Below, piece by piece: positions 36,683-44,234 of a stretch of 64,000 nt of DNA (positions within the stretch are counted from its first letter, which is position 1; every line of letters starts with the position of its first letter). The notes beneath the pieces are model-generated. The model was not told the DNA's origin, did no database searches, and worked only from the letters and a program-made list of their open reading frames with translations. The DNA is from Mesobacillus harenae. GTDB lineage: Bacteria > Bacillota > Bacilli > Bacillales > Cytobacillaceae. The stretch covers positions 62,001 to 126,000 of the forward strand of contig NZ_JABUNR010000001.1 of NCBI RefSeq assembly GCF_013343715.1, read 5' to 3'. The translations under genes and the position numbers were made by a program.

Positions 36683-37776
36683 TTGATGAGAACTTTTTCA
36701 GCACGATTATACTTATTTTTCAGTTCTGGGAAGGTATCCAGGATGCTCATGACCAGCTTGTCACAACCATGCAGCAGAACATCCGTGGCCGGAATCTCTA
36801 GTTGTTCCTCATATACGTCTATTACCTTATCAACCTCTGCATCAGTCATATTTTCGTGGTTAATCGTAACCGCGATAACCTTTGTATCTGAAAAATTCTC
36901 GATAAGTTCAATTTCACTTTCGATGGTCGGCATTTTCATAAAGGGGAAGTCCCCTAATTGCTGGCGCATTGGCGGGTGTTGTACAATGACTGCACCCGGT
37001 CTTGAGCCTCTTAAAATTCCACAAGAACTCACATAGCCAGGATGGCTCAAAGCACCCTGGCCTTCAACGATAATAATATCGGGGCGGTCATTCTCGTAAG
37101 CTTTCATAATTTCATTTTCAATTTCACCTATCATAAATTGCAAGGGAATGGCGTCGATTGCCACACCGTATTTGGCTCCTTGAATGATGCCTGTCTGTCC
37201 TGTTGCTACAAATGAAACAGAGAATCCTTTTGCTGCTAAGGCTGCTTCTAGAATGACAGAGGTTGTTCTTTTGCCAACGGCACTGTCAGTCCCGAGTACA
37301 GCTATAGTAGGGGTGGAAATATTTAATATTCGTCCGGAGAAGAGATGCAAATCTTTATTTGGGAGGGGTTTTCTGACATCATGGATCGAGACACCGAATT
37401 TGTCAGCACACTCGGTAAATTCTTTGTCTTCGGTGAAGAATTCATGAAGGGGATTTATGATATCCATTCCTGTTTCCATGGCTTTTAAAATAATATTTCT
37501 TTCATATGTCTTTAAAAATGCTTCTGCTGGCGCTATACCGTAAATGAACTGATCGGGCAGAGGGGTAACATTCTCGATAACATCTTCAAGGCTTGTATAA
37601 ATGGGGACATTATTTTTCTTGCCTTCAAGAAATTCACCTGAATCCAGATGGGCTTTAGTACTGTCAATAACACCAACAATCTCATAGTTCTTAGAGTTTC
37701 GTATTAGACCATTTGCCGTCTTTCCGTCCATCTTCCCAAAATTACCTTCACAATAAATAATAGCAGTTTTTTGCAT
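36679..37776 (-). CDS. DUF1611 family protein (DgcN-like P-loop protein)
   Basis: The protein has 365 residues. After an N-terminal Rossmann-like part comes a P-loop IAVLGTDSAVGKRTTSV, then FVATGQTGIIQGAKYG and IIIVEGQGALSHPGY, the conserved DUF1611 core. A relative, DgcN, acts as an N-acetyltransferase in D-glutamate breakdown in marine bacteria together with an enolase-fold enzyme. Here the partner is a PLP racemase instead. GAAGGGAAG precedes the ATG. The stop overlaps the racemase start. The gene is preceded by a leader with a terminator-like hairpin, suggesting attenuation. Confidence 0.8.
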   Translation of the reverse strand: MQKTAIIYCEGNFGKMDGKTANGLIRNSKNYEIVGVIDSTKAHLDSGEFLEGKKNNVPIYTSLEDVIENVTPLPDQFIYGIAPAEAFLKTYERNIILKAMETGMDIINPLHEFFTEDKEFTECADKFGVSIHDVRKPLPNKDLHLFSGRILNISTPTIAVLGTDSAVGKRTTSVILEAALAAKGFSVSFVATGQTGIIQGAKYGVAIDAIPLQFMIGEIENEIMKAYENDRPDIIIVEGQGALSHPGYVSSCGILRGSRPGAVIVQHPPMRQQLGDFPFMKMPTIESEIELIENFSDTKVIAVTINHENMTDAEVDKVIDVYEEQLEIPATDVLLHGCDKLVMSILDTFPELKNKYNRAEKVLIN

Positions 37777-37834
37777 AATTCTTCCCTTCTAGTCTGTTTT
37801 GGTTACTCGAAAAGAAGTAAATCTCAAATAACAT

Positions 37835-37903
37835 AAAAAAACACCTTACCAAAGGAAGCAAACAGGCTTAAGCCGAGACGCTAAGAAATGTAAGGTGTTT
37901 TTT
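37835..37903 (-). promoter_or_regulatory. Attenuator-like hairpin in the leader of the DUF1611/racemase operon
   Basis: On the minus strand, ACACCTTAC (37899-37891) pairs with GTAAGGTGT (37849-37841), followed by seven T, about 60 bases before the start codon. The roughly 40-base loop contains a small GGCTTAAGCC palindrome. A terminator between promoter and gene suggests riboswitch- or protein-controlled read-through. It matches no riboswitch I recognise. On the plus strand the hairpin also ends in T, but no gene feeds into it from the left. Confidence 0.6.
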
Positions 37904-37935
37904 GAAATATTAAGATTTTTCTCTTCTATCAGCTT

Positions 37936-37941
37936 AGTATA
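37936..37941 (-). promoter_or_regulatory. -10 box of the DUF1611/racemase operon
   Basis: TATACT on the minus strand, with only a weak -35, would start transcription near 37929 and give a leader of about 150 bases containing the attenuator-like hairpin. Confidence 0.45.
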
Positions 37942-38161
37942 CCATAAGTTTACAATTATTATGCTTAACACCTAAGTATTTTGCATGTCTCAAGTAACTC
38001 TCCGATTCTATATTTTTTTGCAGCCTCAATTAAACCTGGCATATTGGGTTTGTATAAACATATAAATCTTTTATACGGACATTTTTAAGATTTCGGCTTT
38101 TCCTTTTTAAAAGATTCAGAAAAATAAAAGAGGAAGTCGGGGCCTGAAGGTAGAACTATTA

Positions 38162-38175
38162 TGTAAACGCTTACA
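38162..38175 (+). promoter_or_regulatory. cre site (CcpA) before the second monooxygenase
   Basis: TGTAAACGCTTACA is a perfect palindrome matching the CcpA cre consensus. It lies 65 bases before the start codon and predicts carbon catabolite repression. Confidence 0.8.
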
Positions 38176-38239
38176 AAATTAAACCAGCAAGAGGGAATCT
38201 TCTAAAATAAAGCTTTTATTTTAAGGAGGTAACAGGAAA

Positions 38240-39877
38240 TTGGCAGCTAATCAAAATCAGAATCAAGAGTTGGATGCTGTTGTCGTTGGAGCTGGTTTTT
38301 CAGGAATGTACATGCTTCATAAGCTTCGGGACCTAGGTTACTCGGTCCGTGTTTATGAGGCGGGAGAGGACGTTGGCGGCACCTGGTATTGGAACCGGTA
38401 TCCAGGAGCACGCTGTGACATCGAGAGTATCTATTATAACTATACTTTTTCAGAAGAGTTGCTGAACGAATGGACATGGTCTTCTCGTTATGCAGAACAG
38501 CCAGAAATCTTAAGGTATATAAACTTTGTGGCTGACAGGCTCGATTTGCGCCGGGACATTCAATTCAAGACAAAGGTTACAGCAGCACACTATGATGAGG
38601 CCAATCAAAATTGGAAGATTCAGCTAGGTGACGGAACAAACGTGACCGCAAAACATTTTATTGCTGCAATCGGCTGTCTGTCAGCGTCGAATATTCCAAA
38701 CTTTAACGGTATTGATCGTTTTAAAGGCGAGATGTACCACACAGGACGCTGGCCACATGAAAAGGTGGATTTTAAAGGCAAACGTGTCGGAGTGATTGGC
38801 ACCGGGTCAAGCGGCATTCAGGCAATTCCGATCATCGCCGAAGAGGCTGGATACCTGACTGTTTTCCAGCGGACCCCACAATACAGCTCCCCGACTGAAA
38901 ATTATGTTAGCGATCCGGAGACCATTAGGCAGACAAGAGCAAATTATAAAGAAATACGGAAGCAAATGTATGAGTCAATGCATGGGGTGCCGGACGGGCC
39001 GCGTGATCGCTCTGCACTCGAGGATTCACCAGAAGAACGCCAGAGAATATACGAAGAAGGCTGGGGGAAAGGTGGACTATTTTCCTTGTCATATACGTAT
39101 AATGACCTTGGCATTGTTGAAGAAGCAAATAAAACGGTTGCTGAATTCATCCGTGCAAAGATCCGGAAAACAGTGCAGGATCCCGAGGTAGCTGATAAGC
39201 TGATGCCAACTTATTATTATGGTACTAAGCGTCCAATCATTGATACCAATTATTTTGAAACGTATAATCGGAAAAATGTTTCTTTGGTTGATTTAAGAGC
39301 CGAACCAATTGAAGAAATTACTTCAAATGGTATACGAACATCAAAAGGGGAATACCTCCTGGATACCCTCGTATTTGCGACAGGATTTGACGCAATGACC
39401 GGTCCTTTATTTAAAATCGATATACGGGGAAAAGACGGAGTTTCGCTAAAGGAGAAGTGGGCGGGCGGAGCCAACCTTAAGACGTATCTTGGGATTGCGA
39501 CTGCTGGTTTCCCGAACCTGTTTATGATTACCGGACCACAGAGCCCGTCAGTGTTAAGTAATATGATGGTGTCAATTGAGCAGCATGTCGACTGGGTTGC
39601 CGACTGCATCGGTTATCTGCGTGAAAATAATCTGGAAGCCATTGAAGCGACCGTGCCTGCCGAAGAAGCTTGGAGCCAGCAGTGTAACGACATTGCTGAA
39701 ATGTCACTGGCTGTAAAAACGGATTCGTGGTATATGGGTGCCAACATTGAGGGCAAGCCGCGTGGGTTCATTGCCTTCGCCGGGGGAGTCGGCTTGTACC
39801 GCCAAATATGCGATGACATCACAGCAAAAGGCTATGAAGGATTTTCTCTAGAGGCCTCAACTAAGGCACTTAATTAA
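38240..39877 (+). CDS. Baeyer-Villiger monooxygenase (cyclohexanone monooxygenase type)
   Basis: The protein has 545 residues. VVGAGFSGMYMLHKLRDLG binds FAD, followed by GGTWYWNRYPGARCDIES, the highly conserved active-site region of cyclohexanone-type enzymes. The fingerprint FxGxxxHTxxWP is complete as FKGEMYHTGRWP, and GTGSSGIQAIP is the NADPH motif. It should convert cyclic or linear ketones to lactones or esters. The TTG start at 38240 has an AGGAGGT site nine bases upstream. A cre site precedes it. The next gene, 73 bases on, is an alpha/beta hydrolase that could open the lactone. Confidence 0.92.
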   Translation: MAANQNQNQELDAVVVGAGFSGMYMLHKLRDLGYSVRVYEAGEDVGGTWYWNRYPGARCDIESIYYNYTFSEELLNEWTWSSRYAEQPEILRYINFVADRLDLRRDIQFKTKVTAAHYDEANQNWKIQLGDGTNVTAKHFIAAIGCLSASNIPNFNGIDRFKGEMYHTGRWPHEKVDFKGKRVGVIGTGSSGIQAIPIIAEEAGYLTVFQRTPQYSSPTENYVSDPETIRQTRANYKEIRKQMYESMHGVPDGPRDRSALEDSPEERQRIYEEGWGKGGLFSLSYTYNDLGIVEEANKTVAEFIRAKIRKTVQDPEVADKLMPTYYYGTKRPIIDTNYFETYNRKNVSLVDLRAEPIEEITSNGIRTSKGEYLLDTLVFATGFDAMTGPLFKIDIRGKDGVSLKEKWAGGANLKTYLGIATAGFPNLFMITGPQSPSVLSNMMVSIEQHVDWVADCIGYLRENNLEAIEATVPAEEAWSQQCNDIAEMSLAVKTDSWYMGANIEGKPRGFIAFAGGVGLYRQICDDITAKGYEGFSLEASTKALN

Positions 39878-39950
39878 ACTACTGGGGAAAGCATTCATCT
39901 GAATAAATAATAGAAAAAACTAATCTAGTTATCTATGGAGGGAATATAAA

Positions 39951-40892
39951 ATGGCAAATCTAGATCCGCAAGCAAAGTTTATATTAGAACAATTAGAGGC
40001 AGCCGGTGGCCCGCCGATGGAACAACTCACGCCTGAAGAAGCGAGACAGGCTGATTTTAGCGCTTTGGCTGGAGTACCTGAAGAAGTTGGCAATGTGGAA
40101 AACAGAAATATACCTGTAGATGGCGGCGAAATTGGGATTCGCATTTACACGCCAGCAGGAGAGGGACCATTTCCGGCTTTGGTTTATTACCATGGTGGAG
40201 GCTGGGTGATTGGCAACCTGGATATGGTAGATGTTCCATGCCGTCTTTTAACGAACAGAGCCAATTGTGTAGTCGTATCGGTTGATTATCGTATGGCACC
40301 GGAGCATAAATTCCCGGTCCCAGTTAACGATGCCTATGCTGCGGCTCAGTGGGTAGCGGATAATGCCTCTGCGCTTAATGTGGATTCTGCACGTGTGGCG
40401 GTTGGCGGCGATAGCGCTGGCGGAAACTTGGCTACAGCTGTAGCTTTAATGGCTAAAGACAGAGGCGGCCCTCCATTGGCTTATCAAATGTTAATCTACC
40501 CAGTGACGAACCATGCTTTTGACACAGAGTCCTACCAGGAAAATGCGGACGGCTACTTTTTAACCAAAAACACGATGGTATGGTTCTGGAACCATTATCT
40601 CCAGAATGAACAGGATGGGAAAAATCCTTATGCTTCACCATTGCTTGCTGATGACCTTAGCGGCCAGCCGCCTGCATTGATTATTACGGCAGGATTCGAT
40701 CCACTTCGTGATGAGGGAGAAGCTTATGCAGAACGCCTCAGAGCAGCTGGGGTTACTGTCGAGGCAACTCGCTATGATGGAATGATTCACGGATTCTTCT
40801 GGATGCCAGGAATTCTGGAGCAAGGCAATAAAGCAATCGAACAATCAGCAAATGCTTTAAAGCAAGCATTTAGCGCAGTAAAGACAGTTTAA
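39951..40892 (+). CDS. Alpha/beta hydrolase, hormone-sensitive-lipase family esterase
   Basis: The protein has 313 residues. The oxyanion motif YYHGGGWVIGN and the nucleophile motif GGDSAGGNLATA are those of HSL-type esterases; DPLRDEG supplies the Asp and GMIHGFF the His of the triad. It hydrolyses short acyl esters or lactones. GGAGGG precedes the ATG. It follows the Baeyer-Villiger enzyme in the same operon and is closed by a terminator, so ester or lactone hydrolysis is the likely second step. Confidence 0.9.
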   Translation: MANLDPQAKFILEQLEAAGGPPMEQLTPEEARQADFSALAGVPEEVGNVENRNIPVDGGEIGIRIYTPAGEGPFPALVYYHGGGWVIGNLDMVDVPCRLLTNRANCVVVSVDYRMAPEHKFPVPVNDAYAAAQWVADNASALNVDSARVAVGGDSAGGNLATAVALMAKDRGGPPLAYQMLIYPVTNHAFDTESYQENADGYFLTKNTMVWFWNHYLQNEQDGKNPYASPLLADDLSGQPPALIITAGFDPLRDEGEAYAERLRAAGVTVEATRYDGMIHGFFWMPGILEQGNKAIEQSANALKQAFSAVKTV

Positions 40893-40901
40893 TTCACCTT
40901 T

Positions 40902-40943
40902 AAAAATCGGATGGAAAACTTAAGTTTTCCCATCCGATTTTTC
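40902..40943 (+). terminator. Intrinsic terminator of the monooxygenase/hydrolase operon
   Basis: AAAAATCGGATGGGAAAA-type arms (AAAATCGGATGG and CCATCCGATTTT) form a long stem followed by T. A weaker hairpin at about 41013-41058 is not needed for termination. Confidence 0.9.
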
Positions 40944-41139
40944 GTTTTATAGAGATGAACAGTAAGTGGACGATGGGTGGAGTGAATGGAAGTTTATAGA
41001 GTTTTAATATGGAGCTGCACCTCAAAGTGGAAGTCATAGCTTTGGAGGTGGAGTTTTTTGGTTTCATGTTTTGAGCGATCACAAAATATAATAATAGAGA
41101 TTTAAAAAAACTATTGTTTATAAAATATACCCTGTGTGG

Positions 41140-41218
41140 TATTATAAGTTTGTTAGAAAACCTATAATTCCTGGTAAGCCGGCCTTACGCTCGAAAGGGA
41201 GAGTTCGCTCGGAATAGT
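41140..41218 (+). promoter_or_regulatory. Promoter -10 and structured leader of the MFS gene
   Basis: A TATTAT -10 at 41140-41145 would start transcription near 41152. Bases 41162-41218 can fold as a closing stem (CTAT/ATTCC with GGAATAG) around two hairpins, GTAAG/CTTAC and CTC...GAG. No known riboswitch is recognised. Confidence 0.4.
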
Positions 41219-41244
41219 AAAGTTATTGAAAGGATGGCTAAGTT

Positions 41245-42540
41245 ATGTCTGATATACCTGACGATTCAGCTGCGGTAAAAACTCAACCGGCTTGGTTACA
41301 GAGTTACATCGATTCACCAGAAAAGCAACGGACTTTATATAAACGGACGTTGATTGCAGTTGTTATTTCACAAATTTTTGGAGGAGCTGGACTTGCAGCG
41401 GGCATTGCAGTTGGTGCACTTCTTGCTCAGGATATGCTGGGTACAGATAGTTTTGCCGGAGTCCCCATCGCCTTATTCACTCTCGGTTCTGCTGGGGCTG
41501 CCTTGCTTGTCGGCCGTCTTTCAGAACGTTTTGGCCGCCGGATGGGGCTTGCTTCAGGGTTTCTGACTGGAGGTGCGGGAGCGATTGGAGTAGTAATGGC
41601 GGCTATTAGCAATAATATATTTCTCTTGTTTGCTTCCTTACTGATTTATGGTGCAGGAAGTGCTACAAATCTCCAAGCACGCTATGCAGGGACCGATTTA
41701 GCAAGCCCAAAACAGAGGGCACAAGCAGTAAGTATTGCCTTAGTATCAACTACATTTGGTGCTGTTGCAGGGCCAAACCTGGTTGAAGTAATGGGCCGGT
41801 TTGCCACAGCGATAGGCGTGCCAGCACTATCAGGCCCGTTCATATTGGCTGCGGCCGCCTACATTCTTGCAGGTCTAGTGCTTTTAGCTTTGCTTCGTCC
41901 AGATCCTCTCATTGTTGCTAAAGGAATTGCGAGTGTTCAAGCACGTAACAAGAGCAATCAAGCAAATGAAAATACTAAAACAGCATCTCAAAACAAACGG
42001 GGGATAATTGCTGCAGCAACGATCATGGTGCTCACCCAATTGGTGATGTTTGCCATCATGACGATGACCCCTGTCCACATGGGGCATCATGGACATGGGC
42101 TTAAGGAAGTTGGGATGATTATTGGCTTCCATATTGGCGCTATGTTTTTACCTTCACCTTTGACCGGAATCCTGGTGGATAAGATTGGAAGAGTGCCGAT
42201 GGCGGCTGCTTCTGGTGTGACATTGCTTATAGCCGGAATTTTGGCAGCTTCAGCCCCAGGTGATTCCATGTTTCTGCTGACAATTGCCCTTATTCTGCTT
42301 GGTCTCGGCTGGAACTTTGGTCTAATTAGCGGAACGGCAATCCTCGTAGACTCGACTAATCTATCAAATCGGGCAAAAACGCAAGGATCTGTTGATGTGA
42401 TGGTAGCATTGTCTGGGGCTTCAGGCGGAGCGCTGTCAGGGATGGTTGTCGTTAACTCCAGTTACGCAGTCCTCTCTCTAGCAGGCGGAGTTCTTGCCCT
42501 CTTGCTGATCCCGGTTATCATATGGTCCAATCGACAGTAA
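41245..42540 (+). CDS. MFS transporter
   Basis: The protein has 431 residues and about 12 membrane helices, with a cytoplasmic N-terminal extension and a loop around residues 225-250. The major-facilitator motif between helices two and three reads GRLSERFGRRMGLASG. The central loop is rich in Asn, Lys and Thr, and a HMGHHGHG histidine cluster lies on an extracellular-side loop. Substrate unknown; position behind the ketone-oxidation genes suggests uptake or export of a related compound. It has its own promoter and structured leader. Confidence 0.85.
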   Translation: MSDIPDDSAAVKTQPAWLQSYIDSPEKQRTLYKRTLIAVVISQIFGGAGLAAGIAVGALLAQDMLGTDSFAGVPIALFTLGSAGAALLVGRLSERFGRRMGLASGFLTGGAGAIGVVMAAISNNIFLLFASLLIYGAGSATNLQARYAGTDLASPKQRAQAVSIALVSTTFGAVAGPNLVEVMGRFATAIGVPALSGPFILAAAAYILAGLVLLALLRPDPLIVAKGIASVQARNKSNQANENTKTASQNKRGIIAAATIMVLTQLVMFAIMTMTPVHMGHHGHGLKEVGMIIGFHIGAMFLPSPLTGILVDKIGRVPMAAASGVTLLIAGILAASAPGDSMFLLTIALILLGLGWNFGLISGTAILVDSTNLSNRAKTQGSVDVMVALSGASGGALSGMVVVNSSYAVLSLAGGVLALLLIPVIIWSNRQ

Positions 42541-42596
42541 AAAGATAACTTAATGGGAGTCTTTCATAGGATTTCATAAGATTGAGTAAAACAAGA

Positions 42597-42623
42597 AAAA
42601 AGCCCCCTGAAAAGGGAGCCTAT
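42597..42623 (-). terminator. Terminator of the DUF1259 gene
   Basis: On the minus strand GGCTCCCT...AGGGGGCT is followed by TTTTTT. Confidence 0.8.
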
Positions 42624-42626
42624 AAA

Positions 42627-43016
42627 CTAAAAAATACCTGCTTCTTGAGCGGCTTCAAAACTATCTCTAGCAAATTCAAAAGGATTACTAACATCTTCCC
42701 AGTGAATATACATTAATCTTGGTTCATCGAATAACCAATGGTTGTGGAGAGCGGTAACTAAAATACCCCTCTTGCGGAGTGCAGTTATGAAAGGATTGAT
42801 TTCCTTCTGCAGAATAACTGTTTCTCCTAAATTCAGGGTCTCTCCACCCCTGTTATTCTCAAATGACAGGGCAAATGGGAGAGCCAAGGGGGATTGGGTT
42901 TTTCTATTTAAAATGGTTGCATTAATGTCCCTAAGTCGTGAGACGACACATACCCCGTTGGCTACTTCGGATGTACCACCTATGATCTTCGCCAATTTTT
43001 CGCAAGATGTTGCCAT
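42627..43016 (-). CDS. DUF1259 family protein
   Basis: The protein has 129 residues. The pattern CEKLAKIIGGTSEVANGVCVVSR, the central GETVILQKEINPFITALRKRGI, and the histidine segment LVTALHNHWLFDEPRLMYIHWE match the DUF1259 domain (LppY/LpqO-like). Here the domain is alone and cytoplasmic, without a signal peptide. GAGGAGGTGAG is the ribosome site. Its function is unknown; the conserved HNH and H-W residues could form a metal site. Confidence 0.85.
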   Translation of the reverse strand: MATSCEKLAKIIGGTSEVANGVCVVSRLRDINATILNRKTQSPLALPFALSFENNRGGETLNLGETVILQKEINPFITALRKRGILVTALHNHWLFDEPRLMYIHWEDVSNPFEFARDSFEAAQEAGIF

Positions 43017-43377
43017 ATTTTCTCACCTCCTCACTTTTACTAATAGAATATGTTAGCTAGTACAAGCCTGATTGGATTTAAGTACTATAGTTTGACAGGT
43101 TAGTAATAAACTTTTATAAATCTAAAGGGAACGCTTTGTTTAAACGATCCGCCATGACAAAAAAGTCAGCGAATTGTACTGGATGAGGCTTTATTTCTTT
43201 TAAGTTAATATCTATTGACCAGGACAACAGATATATAGCACGTATATCCCTCTAATTTTTTAACTTGGACGATTGTGGTAAAATTGTACGATAGGATTAT
43301 GGATTTTAATTTATATTATTAATCTTCTTAACAGGTTGGTAATGCGGGTCTAATGAGTATATATAGGAGCTGGTGTA
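43017..43377. promoter_or_regulatory. Intergenic region with an orphan SigA-like promoter
   Basis: TTGACA at 43092-43097 and TATAAA at 43115-43120, spaced by 17 bases, form a strong rightward promoter about 250 bases before the next gene. Bases 43127-43262 contain no convincing frame. A weak AT-rich hairpin (GATATA/TATATC) before a T run near 43253 could end a small RNA. Alternatively this is simply a long leader for the HEAT-like gene. Confidence 0.4.
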
Positions 43378-43929
43378 GTGGACAGCAAAATTCAATCCTG
43401 CTTTGATGATTTACAATCTAAGGACAAGGAAGTACAATTTGAAGCTTATAAAACTATTATGGCTGCAACAGAAGAGCCGGTGGCTTGGTCGTATGAGGTG
43501 TGGCTGCAATTAAAGGAAGGTCTCACTCATTCTAATAATCATGTCCGTTCTAGGTCAGCTCAGTTTTTAGCTGGTTTAGCAATCAGTGATCCTGAAAAAA
43601 GAATGCTTAAGGATTTCCCGGCATTATGGAAAGTTACCTATGATTCAAAGTTTGTGACAGCCCGGCATACCCTTCAGTCGATTTGGAAAGTAGGTCTGGC
43701 TGGAGCTGAACTGAAAGAAATGGTAATGAACCGCTTGGACGTGCGGTTTAAAAGCTGCGAGGAAGAGAAGAATAGTACCTTGATTCGCTATGATATTATT
43801 CAGGGTATGAGGAATTTGTATGACCATACAGGGGATAATGAGATAAAGGTGACAGCTTTGAATCTAATTGAGACAGAAGAAGAGTCGAAGTATCGGAAAA
43901 AGTATGCAACCGTCTGGAAAAATACATGA
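43378..43929 (+). CDS. HEAT-like helical repeat protein, hypothetical
   Basis: The protein has 183 residues built of helix pairs: DDLQSKDKEVQFEAYKTIMAATEE, then THSNNHVRSRSAQFLAGLAISDPEK and WKVTYDSKFVTARHTLQSIWKVGLAG look like three HEAT-type units. No membrane segment or signal peptide is seen. TAGGAGC supports the GTG start. Such proteins act as scaffolds; no function can be given. Confidence 0.65.
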   Translation: MDSKIQSCFDDLQSKDKEVQFEAYKTIMAATEEPVAWSYEVWLQLKEGLTHSNNHVRSRSAQFLAGLAISDPEKRMLKDFPALWKVTYDSKFVTARHTLQSIWKVGLAGAELKEMVMNRLDVRFKSCEEEKNSTLIRYDIIQGMRNLYDHTGDNEIKVTALNLIETEEESKYRKKYATVWKNT

Positions 43930-44035
43930 TCAGCTACTATAGCTTTATTTTTACAGGAATTTATAAATTTAAATCCTATTGATTTAAATCTGTAAGTATG
44001 TAAATATGTAAATAAGAAAATTCAAAATTAAATAA

Positions 44036-44123
44036 TTTCACTAGGGGTGCTGAAAAGCTGAGAGAGACGTTTGTCTTAACCCTTGAACCTGCACTAGGTA
44101 ATGCTAGCGAAGGAAAGTGGTAC
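44036..44123 (+). ncRNA. TPP riboswitch (thi box)
   Basis: The conserved thi-box parts are in order: CTAGGGGTGC, GCTGAGAG, ACCCTTGAACCTG and TAGGTAATGCTAGCG. It is followed by a terminator at 44180-44214 and a thiamine salvage operon, so TPP should shut the operon off. Confidence 0.96.
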
Positions 44124-44179
44124 ATAAACGATTAGGTATGTCCTTTATTAGGCATTGCCAAGTCAATGTTATGGATACG

Positions 44180-44214
44180 TAAACCACTTCCTTACATGGG
44201 GAAGTGGTTTTTTA
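44180..44214 (+). terminator. Regulated terminator of the TPP riboswitch
   Basis: AAACCACTTCC/GGAAGTGGTTT stem plus T run, overlapping the 5' end of a spurious longer frame of ylmB. It forms the off state of the expression platform. Confidence 0.92.
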
Positions 44215-44234
44215 TATTTCTGGAGGGATTTAAC

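Noticed and set aside
41013..41058. Second terminator before the MFS gene
   Set aside because: The pairing of the CACCTCAAAG and CTTTGGAGGTG arms is imperfect and the true terminator at 40902-40943 is stronger.
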